Origin: Pseudomonas caspiana
GTDB taxonomy: Bacteria > Pseudomonadota > Gammaproteobacteria > Pseudomonadales > Pseudomonadaceae
Assembly (NCBI RefSeq): GCF_002158995.1
Contig: NZ_LOHF01000019.1
Location: 29,546-86,070 of the forward strand
Length of the DNA: 56,525 nt
Reading direction: 5' to 3'
The notes below the pieces were generated by a model. It was given only the letters and a program-made list of their open reading frames with translations, did no database searches and was not told the origin of the DNA. Each line of letters opens with the position of its first letter. The first letter of the stretch is position 1. The translations under genes and the position numbers were made by a program. Shown piece by piece: positions 7,769 to 17,100 of the stretch.

Positions 7769-7800
7769 AACAAACCCCGGCATGCCGGGGTTTGTTGTTT
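7769..7800. terminator. Bidirectional terminator between gltP and cyaA
   Basis: The perfect palindrome AAACCCCGGCATGCCGGGGTTT has flanking A and T runs on both sides, so it can terminate both convergent transcripts. It lies five bases from the cyaA stop codon. Confidence 0.85.
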
Positions 7801-7805
7801 CTGGC

Positions 7806-10655
7806 TCAAGCCTGTTCCATGGCGTCGTTGAGCGCCTTCTCCAGCTGTGCCTTGTAGCGCAGGTAAAGGATCGTCTGCCCGCGAGCATCGTCCAGCAGCC
7901 CTGAAAGGTCCAGGTCGGTGATGTAGCAGCGGTAGCGTTCGGGTTCGGTGCGTCGCTCAAGGATCTGTCTGGCTACGACGCTGAACAACTGGTCACCATG
8001 TTCCAGTTCGGAGAATTCGCTGTTATTGCAGTACAGCGTCACGCTGACCTGTCCAGGGGATGCTTCTTCGACAATCGCCTGGACGTCGTAAAACGTCTTG
8101 CTCGCAGCCGTTGGCGTACTGCGTGGCTCGATGCGTCGGGCTCGTCCTGCTCCAGATGGCAGGATCTGGTAATACAACGTTTCAAGGGAATCGGACGCGG
8201 TAGCGTTGTTCATAGGCAGCACCGCGTTGCGTCGATAAGCCAGCGCATTGAAGAAGCGCTGCAAGGGCTGCAACAGACTCAACTCGTCGTGATAAGGCAG
8301 ACGCTGATGCCAGAGCGCGTTGTGCTCATCAAGGGCATAGAGTTCGGCCTCGTTTTCGTTGATCCTGTAAAACACTTGAATGCATTCGGGCTGTCCATGG
8401 GGCAGGATCAGCGCTAGATCGTGATCGCTCAGCGCGTGCGGGTCCAAATGCAGCGGGCTATACCGCGGTAGCTCTTCACCCAGATATTCGAATAAGCCTG
8501 AAAGGCTGTTGATCACGACATGGGTCACCGGCTGGGCCGGGACCATTTCCAGTACGTGATACTGCTGTTGAACCTGGATCAGATAGCGATGATTCAAACC
8601 TGCGGCATGCAGCAATTGCGCGGTCGAAACCAGTTCTTCAACCCGCTGAGCGATGGCGTGGGCGCGGTTGTGGCAGAAGCAGCGCACGCGAACCTTAGGC
8701 TGCGCTGCGCCTTCAGGCAGATTACTGAGTAACTCGCTCAGACAGTCGAGCAGTGCGTGGGCACCGTCATAACGACTGACAAGAATCTCGTTCCAGCTAT
8801 TGAGCGTGATCTGATCCAGAGTCAGTACGAGATTCTCTCTGACACCGGCGTAGCTCAGCGAGTCAGTTCGCTCGGTGGTCATCAGGATGTTCAGATCTCG
8901 ATGGTGCCCGAGCGGATCGACCCCCACGTTGACCAGTAACAGAATCTCGCTTGGCACTGCGGGGCTCAGCAGGCGTTCTTCGCTGACCATTTCCAGCGGC
9001 AACGGGATCTGCTGTTGCAGCGCGCCGACCAGATTGAACAACTCGAACTCGCTCAGATCGCTGCTGCCGGGGTGCAGTGCAAGCCGTGTGGAGCTGTCGA
9101 TAACGTTGTTGCGGTGACACCAGGTCAGCAGTTCAAGCAACTCGCGGCTGCGTTTGATCGGCGAAAAATTTATCCAGTCATGCGCGCCCAGATTGCCGTT
9201 ATACAGAGCCCACTGGACTTTACCCGGCTCGCGCTTGTTGGGCGACTGCACCAGGGTCAAGGTGTCTTCGGCCAGATCGGGCGCGATGCCAGGGTTGATG
9301 AACTCGACCTTGCCCGCCTTTCGTTCAAACGCTGCGTACAGCCTGCGGCCCAACACATTAAGGTCGCGTGCATCGGCCGAGCTTGCCACGTTTTGTTGGC
9401 GAGCGAGTTGAGTCAGAAAGCGATAGCTGTAGTTGAGTTCGTTGACCAGTACCCGGCGCTCATGAGCCACCTGGCGTACCTTCCACTGGCTGCGGCTGTC
9501 GAGCAGCAGCAATTGACGTTCGTCCCAACCCCACTCCCGCGTCAGGCGCTCCAGCAACTGGCGCTGCCAACTGGTATTTCGCAGCCGCGATGTGCCGGTC
9601 AGCTTCTTGTTAACTTTCAGGTACAGGCTGCGCCGTACCAGTTCCAGGCGCTCCAGCTCGCCACGCGCGATCAGATACTCTTCGATGCGCCGGTACACGA
9701 CCATGTACGGATCCAGCTCATCCAGATCTACCCGATTGGCAAAAACCGCCTTCTTGAAGCGCAGGCTCAGGCAGCGAACTTTCGGATGCTCACTGGCATA
9801 CACCTCGGTCAACAGCAACTTGAGTACTGACTTGTAGGGTGACTCGATGCCCTTGAACAGCTGCCACAAGCCCGCGCCCAGAAACTCTCCGGGCGGAATA
9901 AGCGCCATATGCCCCAGATCAAGCACTTCGTCCTGGCGAATAAAGCGTTTCGAAAGCAGGGTGTGGGTGTAGTCGGCGTAACGTTGTTCTTCATAGCTCG
10001 GTACAAGCCACCACATGGGCGTGCGGCCAGCAAGCCAGATGGCGGTGCGATAGAACTCATCCAGCAGCAGGTAGTGTTGAGTCGTGCCGCAATTGTCTGA
10101 GCTGAGCTGTGTATCGCGCTCGCCTGCCACGAAACGTTTCGGGTCGATCAGGAAAAAGTGCGCTTCAGCGCCCTGGCTGTCTGCCCAGGCTTCCAGTGCC
10201 AGGCATTTCTTGTGCAGCTCGGCGATTTCATCGGCGCTGAGTTCAGAGTCGTGGCAGACCCAGACGTCCATATCGCTTTCTTCGGCCTGCGCGAGAGTGC
10301 CCAGGCTGCCCATCAAAAACAGGCCGTGAACGGGATTGCGGGCATTGCCAAGCCGCGCCTTGTACGAAAACGATCGGGTCAAGCGTTGAGCCTCGGCCAA
10401 GGCCAGGCTGCTGGGTTCGTATTGAGATACACCCGCCGGCGTACTTCCGGAAACATAGCCGGGTAACAGCGGGTGGTTGACGTGAAAAAACAGCGGCAGC
10501 AGATTCAACACGGTTTGCTGGCGAGTCGACAGACCCTCCATGGCACGCGCAAGCCGCCCGCTGTTGAGGGTCAGGAAACGGTTACGAAGCTGGGAAAGCA
10601 CCTTACGGTCGATGCCTTCATCCAGGTCAGGACGGATTTCGGAGTTACGCGTCAT
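7806..10655 (-). CDS. cyaA: Class I adenylate cyclase CyaA
   Basis: Cytoplasmic enzyme making cyclic AMP from ATP, which in pseudomonads acts with Vfr-type regulators. The 949-residue length fits class I cyclases (E. coli 848, P. aeruginosa about 950). The N-terminal nucleotidyltransferase-type catalytic site shows LFLMGSLGTLAQAEESDMDVW, containing the GS...SD.D.W signature (residues about 111-131). Further family blocks are LLLDEFYRTAIWLAG and WWLVPSYEE. The long C-terminal half corresponds to the regulatory domain. The stop lies next to a two-way terminator shared with gltP. Nothing looks broken. Confidence 0.95.
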   Translation of the reverse strand: MTRNSEIRPDLDEGIDRKVLSQLRNRFLTLNSGRLARAMEGLSTRQQTVLNLLPLFFHVNHPLLPGYVSGSTPAGVSQYEPSSLALAEAQRLTRSFSYKARLGNARNPVHGLFLMGSLGTLAQAEESDMDVWVCHDSELSADEIAELHKKCLALEAWADSQGAEAHFFLIDPKRFVAGERDTQLSSDNCGTTQHYLLLDEFYRTAIWLAGRTPMWWLVPSYEEQRYADYTHTLLSKRFIRQDEVLDLGHMALIPPGEFLGAGLWQLFKGIESPYKSVLKLLLTEVYASEHPKVRCLSLRFKKAVFANRVDLDELDPYMVVYRRIEEYLIARGELERLELVRRSLYLKVNKKLTGTSRLRNTSWQRQLLERLTREWGWDERQLLLLDSRSQWKVRQVAHERRVLVNELNYSYRFLTQLARQQNVASSADARDLNVLGRRLYAAFERKAGKVEFINPGIAPDLAEDTLTLVQSPNKREPGKVQWALYNGNLGAHDWINFSPIKRSRELLELLTWCHRNNVIDSSTRLALHPGSSDLSEFELFNLVGALQQQIPLPLEMVSEERLLSPAVPSEILLLVNVGVDPLGHHRDLNILMTTERTDSLSYAGVRENLVLTLDQITLNSWNEILVSRYDGAHALLDCLSELLSNLPEGAAQPKVRVRCFCHNRAHAIAQRVEELVSTAQLLHAAGLNHRYLIQVQQQYHVLEMVPAQPVTHVVINSLSGLFEYLGEELPRYSPLHLDPHALSDHDLALILPHGQPECIQVFYRINENEAELYALDEHNALWHQRLPYHDELSLLQPLQRFFNALAYRRNAVLPMNNATASDSLETLYYQILPSGAGRARRIEPRSTPTAASKTFYDVQAIVEEASPGQVSVTLYCNNSEFSELEHGDQLFSVVARQILERRTEPERYRCYITDLDLSGLLDDARGQTILYLRYKAQLEKALNDAMEQA

Positions 10656-10844
10656 TACAACTCAAACCGGCGGCCGGGCTCGAAAGAGGCAGCGTTGAAA
10701 TGCTGAGCTAGACGGCGGTCAGGAGGACGTGAGAGCGGGAGGCTTTCAGGCCATTTATTGTCTGGCGCCAATTTTTTATCGGCGCAGTTTTCCACAAATG
10801 AAGGGTCCGCTAAACCTTTTTTGGAATGCGGACCCTCACGGCGA

Positions 10845-11093
10845 TCAAGCGGCTTGTTTGGCAACGTTCAGAATAGTCAGCAGCGACTGGGCATGTTCGG
10901 CGGCTTCCAGCCCCAGGCTGGTCAGGTATCCGCCATCGACCTGAGTTGTCAGGCCTTTTTCGAAGAGTCTTTGTGCGGCAGCAACAGCTGTCGGGGCGGC
11001 TACATGATGGACTTTGAGTCCTTCAAGGGTATTGCCCAGGTTGAAGAGTGCAAGGATTTCCAGTTCGGCAACCAGCTCAGGGGTATACGACAT
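10845..11093 (-). CDS. TIGR02647 family conserved small protein
   Basis: An 82-residue protein with the pattern MSYTPELVAELEILALFNL, a lysine-valine-histidine-histidine block and DGGYLTSLGLEAAEHAQ, which I recognise as the TIGR02647 family of gammaproteobacteria. Length is as expected. It has no known function; the small helical, possibly winged-helix-like shape hints at DNA binding but this is unproven. It is transcribed from its own promoter upstream at about 11100-11150. A G+C-rich inverted repeat (GGGTCCGC...GCGGACCC, 10803-10836) lies just after the stop and may act as its terminator. Confidence 0.8.
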   Translation of the reverse strand: MSYTPELVAELEILALFNLGNTLEGLKVHHVAAPTAVAAAQRLFEKGLTTQVDGGYLTSLGLEAAEHAQSLLTILNVAKQAA

Positions 11094-11294
11094 AGGTGCT
11101 CCAGACTTTTTCTAGTAATACGCCTTACTGGCTGGCGGAAGTTCTGGAACCAACGGGTGTGCTGCGCTTGTCGGTTCTGGATGACCGTTAAAGCCGGCTT
11201 GGCGTGGTAGCCCCGTCGTTCGAGTGGCAGCGAGGCAGTTGCAGTGTAGACCTGGTCTGGAGATTTTGCCGAGCATGATTTGCCGAGGTTTCGC

Positions 11295-11317
11295 CACCGG
11301 CCGTCAGTTGGCCGGTG
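11295..11317 (-). terminator. Possible terminator hairpin (stem only)
   Basis: CACCGGCC and GGCCGGTG form a perfect 8-bp stem with a 7-base loop, 11 bases after the stop of the minus-strand gene at 11329. There is no T-run, so an intrinsic terminator is uncertain. Confidence 0.35.
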
Positions 11318-11328
11318 AGCACGTCAGC

Positions 11329-11604
11329 TCATGCCTCTGGCGGCAACTCAGGCAAGGCACGCAAGGCTGTTTCGTACCATTCGGTGTTGAATGGACGATC
11401 TTCTTCCAGCAGTGCGTCAATCTCGATAGCCAGAACATGGGCCATCAACTGCAGGATTTCTTCACGCTCATAGCCAACCAGCGTCAGCTTGTTGAACGTC
11501 GCTTTGGCGGCAGGTGGGTTGTCGCTTTCAATCTGGTTTTCGATTGCCTGAACCAGGGTCGATTCAGCGAATTCTTCTTCATCGTTGTCGAGGGTGTCGG
11601 TCAT
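11329..11604 (-). CDS. Conserved acidic hypothetical protein
   Basis: A 91-residue acidic protein with an N-terminal Asp/Glu-rich part (MTDTLDNDEEEFAEST), a central helical segment (AIENQIESDNPPAAKATF) and a C-terminal WYETALRALPELP. AAGGAAA seven bases before the ATG supports the start. It looks like a conserved Pseudomonas protein seen near argH, but I recognise no characterised family. No membrane segment, signal peptide or catalytic motif is visible. It is separated from argH by a REPIN repeat. Confidence 0.75.
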   Translation of the reverse strand: MTDTLDNDEEEFAESTLVQAIENQIESDNPPAAKATFNKLTLVGYEREEILQLMAHVLAIEIDALLEEDRPFNTEWYETALRALPELPPEA

Positions 11605-11663
11605 GGGGTGTTTCCTTGAGAATTTTTAGTCGGAGCGCATAAGTGTGATGGTTAGCCGCGGGC

Positions 11664-11756
11664 CCTGTGGGAGCGAGGCTTGCCCGCGATGAACGATGAC
11701 ACGGTATTACTTCAAACCGCGGCGTTCCAATCGCGAGCAAGCTCAGCTCCCACAAA
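11664..11756. repeat. REPIN-like repeat, family 1
   Basis: Arms CTGTGGGAGCGAGGCTTGCC and GAGCAAGCTCAGCTCCCACA, with inner GCGAT/ATCGC, in the gap between argH and the 91-residue protein gene. Confidence 0.85.
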
Positions 11757-11766
11757 GGAGAGGTGA

Positions 11767-13161
11767 TTAACGCGCAGCGATTAACGCTTGTCCGCGAGCT
11801 ACTGCTGCCTTGACCTGTGCCGGTGCGGTTCCGCCGATGTGATCGCGGGCATTCACCGAGCCTTCAAGCGTCAGCACGGCAAAAACGTCCTGTTCGATCT
11901 GGTCGCTGAACTTGCGCAGTTCTTCCAGGCTCATCTCGGCCAGATCTTTACCGCTTTCAACGCCGTACTTCACGGCGTGGCCGACGATTTCGTGGCAGTC
12001 ACGGAATGGCAGACCACGACGCACCAGGTAGTCTGCAAGGTCAGTCGCGGTGGAGAAACCACGCAGCGCGGCTTCACGCATGATGGCGTGCTTTGGCTTG
12101 ATTGCCGGGATCATGTCGGCAAAGGCACGCAACGAATCGCGCAGAGTGTCGGCGGCGTCGAACAGCGGTTCCTTGTCTTCCTGATTGTCCTTGTTGTAGG
12201 CCAGTGGTTGGCCCTTCATCAAGGTCAGCAGGCCCATCAAGGCACCGAACACGCGGCCACTTTTGCCACGGACCAGTTCAGGAACGTCAGGGTTTTTCTT
12301 CTGCGGCATGATCGAGCTGCCGGTGCAGAAACGGTCTGGCAAATCGATGAACTGGAACTGGGCGCTGGTCCACAGCACCAGCTCTTCCGAGAAGCGCGAC
12401 AAATGCATCATCGCGATGCTGGCGGCCGAGCAGAACTCGATGGCGAAGTCACGATCCGAAACGCTGTCCAGCGAGTTGCCGCCTACGACGTCGAAGCCCA
12501 GCAGTTTGCAGGTCAGTTCGCGGTCGATCGGGTAAGTCGTACCGGCCAGTGCCGCGCTGCCCAAGGGCATGCGATTCAGGCGCTTGCGGCAGTCGACCAG
12601 GCGCTCGTAGTCACGGCTGAGCATTTCGAACCACGCCAGCATGTGATGACCGAATGTTACCGGTTGCGCGGTCTGCAGGTGGGTGAAGCCCGGCATGATG
12701 GTTTCAGCTTCACGCTCTGCCTGACCCAGCAGGCCCTGTTGCAGGCGAGTGATTTCCGACAGGATCAGGTCGATCTCGTCACGCAGCCACAGGCGGATAT
12801 CCGTTGCCACCTGGTCATTACGGCTACGACCCGTGTGCAGTTTTTTACCGGTGATGCCGATGCGGTCGGTCAGACGCGCTTCGATGTTCATGTGCACGTC
12901 TTCCAGGTCGACGCGCCACTCGAAGCTGCCTGCTTCGATCTCGGTCTGGATGGTCTTCAGGCCATCGATGATGGTATCGCGCTCGACGTCGGTGAGAACG
13001 CCGACCTTCGCCAGCATCGTTGCGTGGGCAATGGAGCCCATGATGTCGTGGCGATAAAGGCGTTGGTCGAAGGTGACGGAGGCCGTGAAGCGCGCGACGA
13101 AGGCGTCGACGGGTTCACTGAAGCGGCCGCCCCAGGACTGGTTGGTCTTGTCGGTGCTCAT
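11767..13161 (-). CDS. argH: Argininosuccinate lyase
   Basis: Last step of arginine synthesis, splitting argininosuccinate into arginine and fumarate in the cytoplasm. The 464-residue protein opens with SWGGRFSEP and carries TGRSRNDQVATD, the catalytic His161 region (GFTHLQTAQP), and the fumarase-superfamily signature GSSIMPQKKNPD with the mobile-loop serine at about 282-283. The length is normal. It runs divergently from algZ with about 130 bases between, an arrangement conserved in pseudomonads. No arginine-repressor site was identified. Confidence 0.97.
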   Translation of the reverse strand: MSTDKTNQSWGGRFSEPVDAFVARFTASVTFDQRLYRHDIMGSIAHATMLAKVGVLTDVERDTIIDGLKTIQTEIEAGSFEWRVDLEDVHMNIEARLTDRIGITGKKLHTGRSRNDQVATDIRLWLRDEIDLILSEITRLQQGLLGQAEREAETIMPGFTHLQTAQPVTFGHHMLAWFEMLSRDYERLVDCRKRLNRMPLGSAALAGTTYPIDRELTCKLLGFDVVGGNSLDSVSDRDFAIEFCSAASIAMMHLSRFSEELVLWTSAQFQFIDLPDRFCTGSSIMPQKKNPDVPELVRGKSGRVFGALMGLLTLMKGQPLAYNKDNQEDKEPLFDAADTLRDSLRAFADMIPAIKPKHAIMREAALRGFSTATDLADYLVRRGLPFRDCHEIVGHAVKYGVESGKDLAEMSLEELRKFSDQIEQDVFAVLTLEGSVNARDHIGGTAPAQVKAAVARGQALIAAR

Positions 13162-13293
13162 GGATTCGCTCGTGATCTGCTGAAGAATGACATGCCCGCG
13201 TCTGCTCGCCGGACAGTCGCGATAATAACAGGTTGGGATTTTTTTATTCGTGGGCAGCTTGCCGCCTGAGCCAGCACAGTCGAGACTGGACCC

Positions 13294-14376
13294 ATGCGAA
13301 ATAGCTTACCGAAACAACCCTCGCCCAAAGGGCCTGGCAAAGAATTCTTTCTCCCCGAACTGTGCCTGCCACAAGCGCTGCTGGTATTGGTGTTGCTCGC
13401 GGAGTTACTGGTGCTGGTTTTGGTGCTGGTCGAGCCTATGCGCCCGAGTTTTGATTGGGTTCGGTTGGCCCTGATGTCGCTGTTCGTGCAATGGATTGTG
13501 CTGCTGTCGGCCGCGTTGTTGTGCGGGCTTCGGCCGTGGTTGGCGCGTCTGCCAGCGGGTCGTGCGGGAGTGTTTGGTTGTTTGCTGGTCGTAGCAATCA
13601 CGCTGCTCTGCACCGCAGTCACTGACGTGTGCCAGCTTACGGGCAAGGTGACTTTTGGTGTGATGGTGGAGCGTTACGTGCGCTATGGCGTGATCGCCCT
13701 GATCATGTCGGCACTGATGCTGCGGTACTTTTATTTGCAGAGTCAGTGGCGAAAGCAGCAGCAAGGCGAGTTGCGCGCTCGTATTGAATCGCTGCAAGCG
13801 CGTATCCGGCCGCACTTTCTGTTCAATACGCTCAACAGCATTGCGAGCCTTGTAGCCACCAATCCGGCCAAGGCCGAGCAGGCGGTGCTGGATCTGTCCG
13901 ACCTTTTTCGGGCCAGTCTGGCCAAGCCTGGAAGTCTTGTTACGTGGCGCGATGAACTGGAATTGGCAAAACGATATTTATCGATTGAGCAATATCGTCT
14001 TGGCGAGCGTCTACAGTTGGACTGGGTGATCAGTGGAATTCCGGACGATCTTCCAATTCCCCAGCTAACCTTGCAGCCATTACTGGAAAACGCTTTGCTT
14101 TACGGGATTGCACCTCGCGTCGAAGGAGGTGTCGTAAAGGTTGAAGCAGATTATGAAAGGGGAGAGTTCATATTGTGTGTAAGCAATCCCTATGACGAAG
14201 TTGCCAGTCGGCAGACTTCCAACGGCACTCAACAGGCCCTGGTAAATATCGGTGCTCGTCTTACGGCACTTTTTGGCCCGCAGGCCAGTCTGAGCGTGGA
14301 GCGCCGTGACGGTCGTCACTTCACCTGTCTACGCTATCCTTGTGCGAGACTCACGCAGGAAGCCAGAGCTATATGA
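13294..14376 (+). CDS. algZ: Membrane histidine kinase AlgZ (FimS)
   Basis: Sensor of the AlgZ/AlgR two-component system controlling alginate, type IV pili and other virulence traits in P. aeruginosa. The 360-residue LytS-type kinase has four hydrophobic segments (about 27-47, 58-78, 92-112, 130-147) and then the His_kinase domain, whose motif RPHFLFNTLNSIASL places the phospho-acceptor at His174. The ATP-binding part has LQPLLENALLYGI (N box) and a weak glycine-rich VNIGARLTALFG, as known for this atypical family. Its stop overlaps the algR start (ATGA), so the two are translationally coupled. Confidence 0.95.
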   Translation: MRNSLPKQPSPKGPGKEFFLPELCLPQALLVLVLLAELLVLVLVLVEPMRPSFDWVRLALMSLFVQWIVLLSAALLCGLRPWLARLPAGRAGVFGCLLVVAITLLCTAVTDVCQLTGKVTFGVMVERYVRYGVIALIMSALMLRYFYLQSQWRKQQQGELRARIESLQARIRPHFLFNTLNSIASLVATNPAKAEQAVLDLSDLFRASLAKPGSLVTWRDELELAKRYLSIEQYRLGERLQLDWVISGIPDDLPIPQLTLQPLLENALLYGIAPRVEGGVVKVEADYERGEFILCVSNPYDEVASRQTSNGTQQALVNIGARLTALFGPQASLSVERRDGRHFTCLRYPCARLTQEARAI

Positions 14377-15119
14377 ATGTCCTGATCGTTGATGACGAAC
14401 CGCTGGCCCGCGAACGGCTAAGCCGGATGGTCAGTGAAATTGAGGGTTACCGGGTTTTGGAGCCCGGAGCGTCCAATGGCGAAGAAGCCTTGGCGCTTAT
14501 TGAAAGCCATAAGCCGGATATCGTTTTGCTGGATATCCGCATGCCGGGCCTTGATGGTCTGCAGGTCGCTGCCAGATTGTGCGAGCGGGATACCCCGCCT
14601 GCTGTTGTCTTTTGTACTGCGCACGACGAGTTTGCCCTTGAAGCTTTCCAGGTCAGCGCGGTTGGCTATCTGGTCAAGCCCGTGCGGCCGGAGCATCTGG
14701 TTGATGCTTTGAGAAAAGCAGAGCGTCCCAACCGCGTGCAGTTGGCGGCCATGACGCGCCCCGCGGCGGAAAGCGGCAATGGACCACGCAGCCACATCAG
14801 TGCACGGACCCGCAAAGGTATCGAGCTGATCCCGCTGGATCATGTGATCTATTTCATTGCAGATCACAAGTACGTCACGTTGCGCCATGAGGGCGGTGAA
14901 GTCCTGCTGGACGAACCGTTGAAGGCGCTGGAAGACGAATTCGGCGATCGTTTTGTGCGCATCCACCGCAACGCGCTGGTTTCACGCGAGCGCATCGAGC
15001 GCTTGCAACGTACGCCTCTGGGGCATTTTCAGTTGTTCCTCAAAGGTCTGAATGGCGATGCACTGATCGTCAGCCGCCGCCACGTGGCCGGTGTGCGCAA
15101 GATGATGCAGCAGCTTTGA
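14373..15119 (+). CDS. algR: LytTR-type response regulator AlgR
   Basis: DNA-binding response regulator activated by AlgZ. The 248-residue protein starts MNVLIVDDEPLARERLSRM; its receiver domain has the phospho-acceptor Asp54 (VLLDIRMPG), and the C-terminal LytTR domain runs from about 140 (RKGIELIPLDHVIYF) to the end. Length and Asp54 match P. aeruginosa AlgR. The start at 14373 overlaps the algZ stop; an upstream in-frame start inside algZ is not needed. A REPIN repeat separates it from hemC. Confidence 0.96.
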   Translation: MNVLIVDDEPLARERLSRMVSEIEGYRVLEPGASNGEEALALIESHKPDIVLLDIRMPGLDGLQVAARLCERDTPPAVVFCTAHDEFALEAFQVSAVGYLVKPVRPEHLVDALRKAERPNRVQLAAMTRPAAESGNGPRSHISARTRKGIELIPLDHVIYFIADHKYVTLRHEGGEVLLDEPLKALEDEFGDRFVRIHRNALVSRERIERLQRTPLGHFQLFLKGLNGDALIVSRRHVAGVRKMMQQL

Positions 15120-15143
15120 TTTCGCGGTATGAATGAATCCTGA

Positions 15144-15235
15144 CTGTAGGAGCGCACGAGCACCGCGAGGCCGCGATCGCAGCCTGCCTGATGCACCGCG
15201 ATTGCGGCCTCGCGGTGCTCGTGCGCTCCTACAGG
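15144..15235. repeat. REPIN-like repeat, family 2 (GTAGGAGCGCACGAGC type)
   Basis: Near-perfect inverted repeat with arms CTGTAGGAGCGCACGAGCAC and GTGCTCGTGCGCTCCTACAG, and inner arms GCGAGGCCGCGAT/ATTGCGGCCTCGC. It fills the algR-hemC gap and could form a long hairpin in RNA read from either gene. Confidence 0.9.
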
Positions 15236-15336
15236 CTCGAGATCACTGATCTGAATCATGACTGCGACCACACAGCGCTGAGCCGTTTTGTCTGAACTGT
15301 TATTATCCGTCGCAACTATCATGTACGGATTGATCC

Positions 15337-16278
15337 ATGTCATCTCGCGAAATCCGCATCGCCACCCGCAAAAGTGCGTTGGCCCTCTGGCAAGCCGAAT
15401 ACGTAAAAGCACGTCTGGAACAGGCTCATCCGGGGCTAATCGTGACATTGGTGCCCATGGTTAGCCGTGGCGACAAATTGCTCGACTCCCCGCTTTCGAA
15501 AATCGGTGGCAAAGGACTTTTCGTCAAAGAGCTGGAAACCGCTCTGCTGGAAGAGCGTGCGGACATTGCGGTCCATTCCATGAAAGACGTGCCGATGGAC
15601 TTCCCGCAAGGTCTTGGCCTGTTCTGCATTTGCGAACGAGAAGACCCGCGCGACGCCTTCGTCTCAAATCACTTTGCCAGTCTTGAAGCGTTGCCCGCTG
15701 GCAGCGTAGTCGGCACCTCCAGCCTGCGCCGCCAAGCCCAATTGTTGGCACGTCGCCCTGACCTGAAAATTCAATTCCTGCGCGGCAACGTCAACACACG
15801 TCTGGCCAAGCTCGATGCGGGTGAATACGACGCGATCATTCTTGCCGCTGCAGGCCTGATTCGTCTGGGCTTCGAAGACCGGATCACCGCCAGCATCAGT
15901 GTTGACGACAGCCTGCCTGCCGGTGGCCAGGGTGCAGTCGGTATCGAGTGCCGCAGCGTTGATGCTGAAATCCATGCCCTGCTCGCGCCTTTGCATCACG
16001 ATGCAACAGCCATCCGGGTGGTTGCCGAGCGTTCGCTGAACAAGCACCTCAACGGCGGCTGTCAGGTGCCTATCGCGTGTTATGCCGTGCTTGAAGGTGA
16101 GCAGATCTGGTTGCGCGGTCTGGTGGGCGATCCATCCGGTACGCTGTTATTGCGCGCTGAAGCGCGTGCGCCGCAAGCCGATGCTCAGGCGCTGGGTGTT
16201 CAGGTTGCCGACGCGCTGCTGGAGCAAGGCGCAGAAGCCATTCTCAAGGCTGTCTACGGCGAGGCAGAACGAGAATGA
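15337..16278 (+). CDS. hemC: Porphobilinogen deaminase (hydroxymethylbilane synthase)
   Basis: Joins four porphobilinogens into hydroxymethylbilane in heme synthesis. The 313-residue protein starts with IRIATRKSALALWQ, has the catalytic aspartate Asp84 in HSMKDVP and the cofactor-holding cysteine Cys242 in LNGGCQVPIACYA, at exactly the E. coli residue numbers. It is the first gene of hemC-hemD-hemX-hemY; its stop overlaps the hemD start (ATGA). The ribosome-binding site is weak. Confidence 0.97.
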   Translation: MSSREIRIATRKSALALWQAEYVKARLEQAHPGLIVTLVPMVSRGDKLLDSPLSKIGGKGLFVKELETALLEERADIAVHSMKDVPMDFPQGLGLFCICEREDPRDAFVSNHFASLEALPAGSVVGTSSLRRQAQLLARRPDLKIQFLRGNVNTRLAKLDAGEYDAIILAAAGLIRLGFEDRITASISVDDSLPAGGQGAVGIECRSVDAEIHALLAPLHHDATAIRVVAERSLNKHLNGGCQVPIACYAVLEGEQIWLRGLVGDPSGTLLLRAEARAPQADAQALGVQVADALLEQGAEAILKAVYGEAERE

Positions 16279-17051
16279 GCGATTGGCGACTGCTGCTGAC
16301 CCGTCCTGCAGAAGAGTCCGCCGCGTTGGCGCAGACTCTGGCTGACGCCGGGATATTCAGCAGCAGCTTGCCGCTGCTCGACATCGAACCGCTGCCGACC
16401 AGTCCCGAACAGCACTCAATGGTTCAGGATCTTGACCTCTACAGTGCCGTCATTGTGGTCAGCAAACCCGCCGCGCGCCTGGGCTTGAAGCTGGTTGCGC
16501 AGCTGTGGCCGCAGACTCCAATTCTGCCCTGGTTCAGCGTTGGCGCAGGCACCGCGCAGATTCTTCAGGACTATGGCCTCGACGTCAGTTGGCCAGAGAA
16601 TGGCGATGACAGCGAGGCCTTGCTTGATTTATCTCGACTGCAACAATCCATCGCCATACCCGGTTCGCGCGTGTTAATCATGCGTGGTGAAGACGGTCGG
16701 GAGTTGCTCGCCGAGCGCTTGCGCAGCCTGGGCGCCAGTGTTGATTATCTGCCGCTGTACAAGCGCAACTTGCCCTATTATCCATCTTCGACGCTGGCCC
16801 AGCGTATCCAGGCGGAACGCTTGAACGCGGTGGTGGTCAGCAGTGGGCAGGGTTTTGAACACCTGCGTCAGTTGGCAGGCGATGCCTGGCCTGAACTGGC
16901 GCGCTTAACTTTATTCGTGCCGAGCCCACGGGTTGCCGAAATGGCGCGTGAGGCCGGAGCCCGAACAGTGGTGAATTGCCGTGGCGCGAGCGCTGCGGCT
17001 TTGCTGGCAGCGTTGCGGGAACAACCCGGGCCTGCTCTTCAGGCGTATTGA
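16275..17051 (+). CDS. hemD: Uroporphyrinogen-III synthase
   Basis: Cyclises hydroxymethylbilane with inversion of ring D to give uroporphyrinogen III. The 258-residue protein shows the loosely conserved HemD pattern: LLTRPAEESAALAQ at the N terminus, VIVVSKPAARLGL, a hinge region with MRGEDGRELLAERL, and VVVSSGQGFEHL. The family is poorly conserved, so the call rests on these motifs plus the position between hemC and hemX. The first codon overlaps the hemC stop. Confidence 0.94.
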   Translation: MSDWRLLLTRPAEESAALAQTLADAGIFSSSLPLLDIEPLPTSPEQHSMVQDLDLYSAVIVVSKPAARLGLKLVAQLWPQTPILPWFSVGAGTAQILQDYGLDVSWPENGDDSEALLDLSRLQQSIAIPGSRVLIMRGEDGRELLAERLRSLGASVDYLPLYKRNLPYYPSSTLAQRIQAERLNAVVVSSGQGFEHLRQLAGDAWPELARLTLFVPSPRVAEMAREAGARTVVNCRGASAAALLAALREQPGPALQAY

Positions 17052-17100
17052 TCGACGTGATGTTTTTTACCGATTACGCCCAAATGCAAAGGATGGATAC

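Noticed and set aside
11788..13269. 493-codon open frame opposite argH
   Set aside because: Shadow of argH, whose catalytic motifs are complete; the frame runs through the argH start with no ribosome-binding site.
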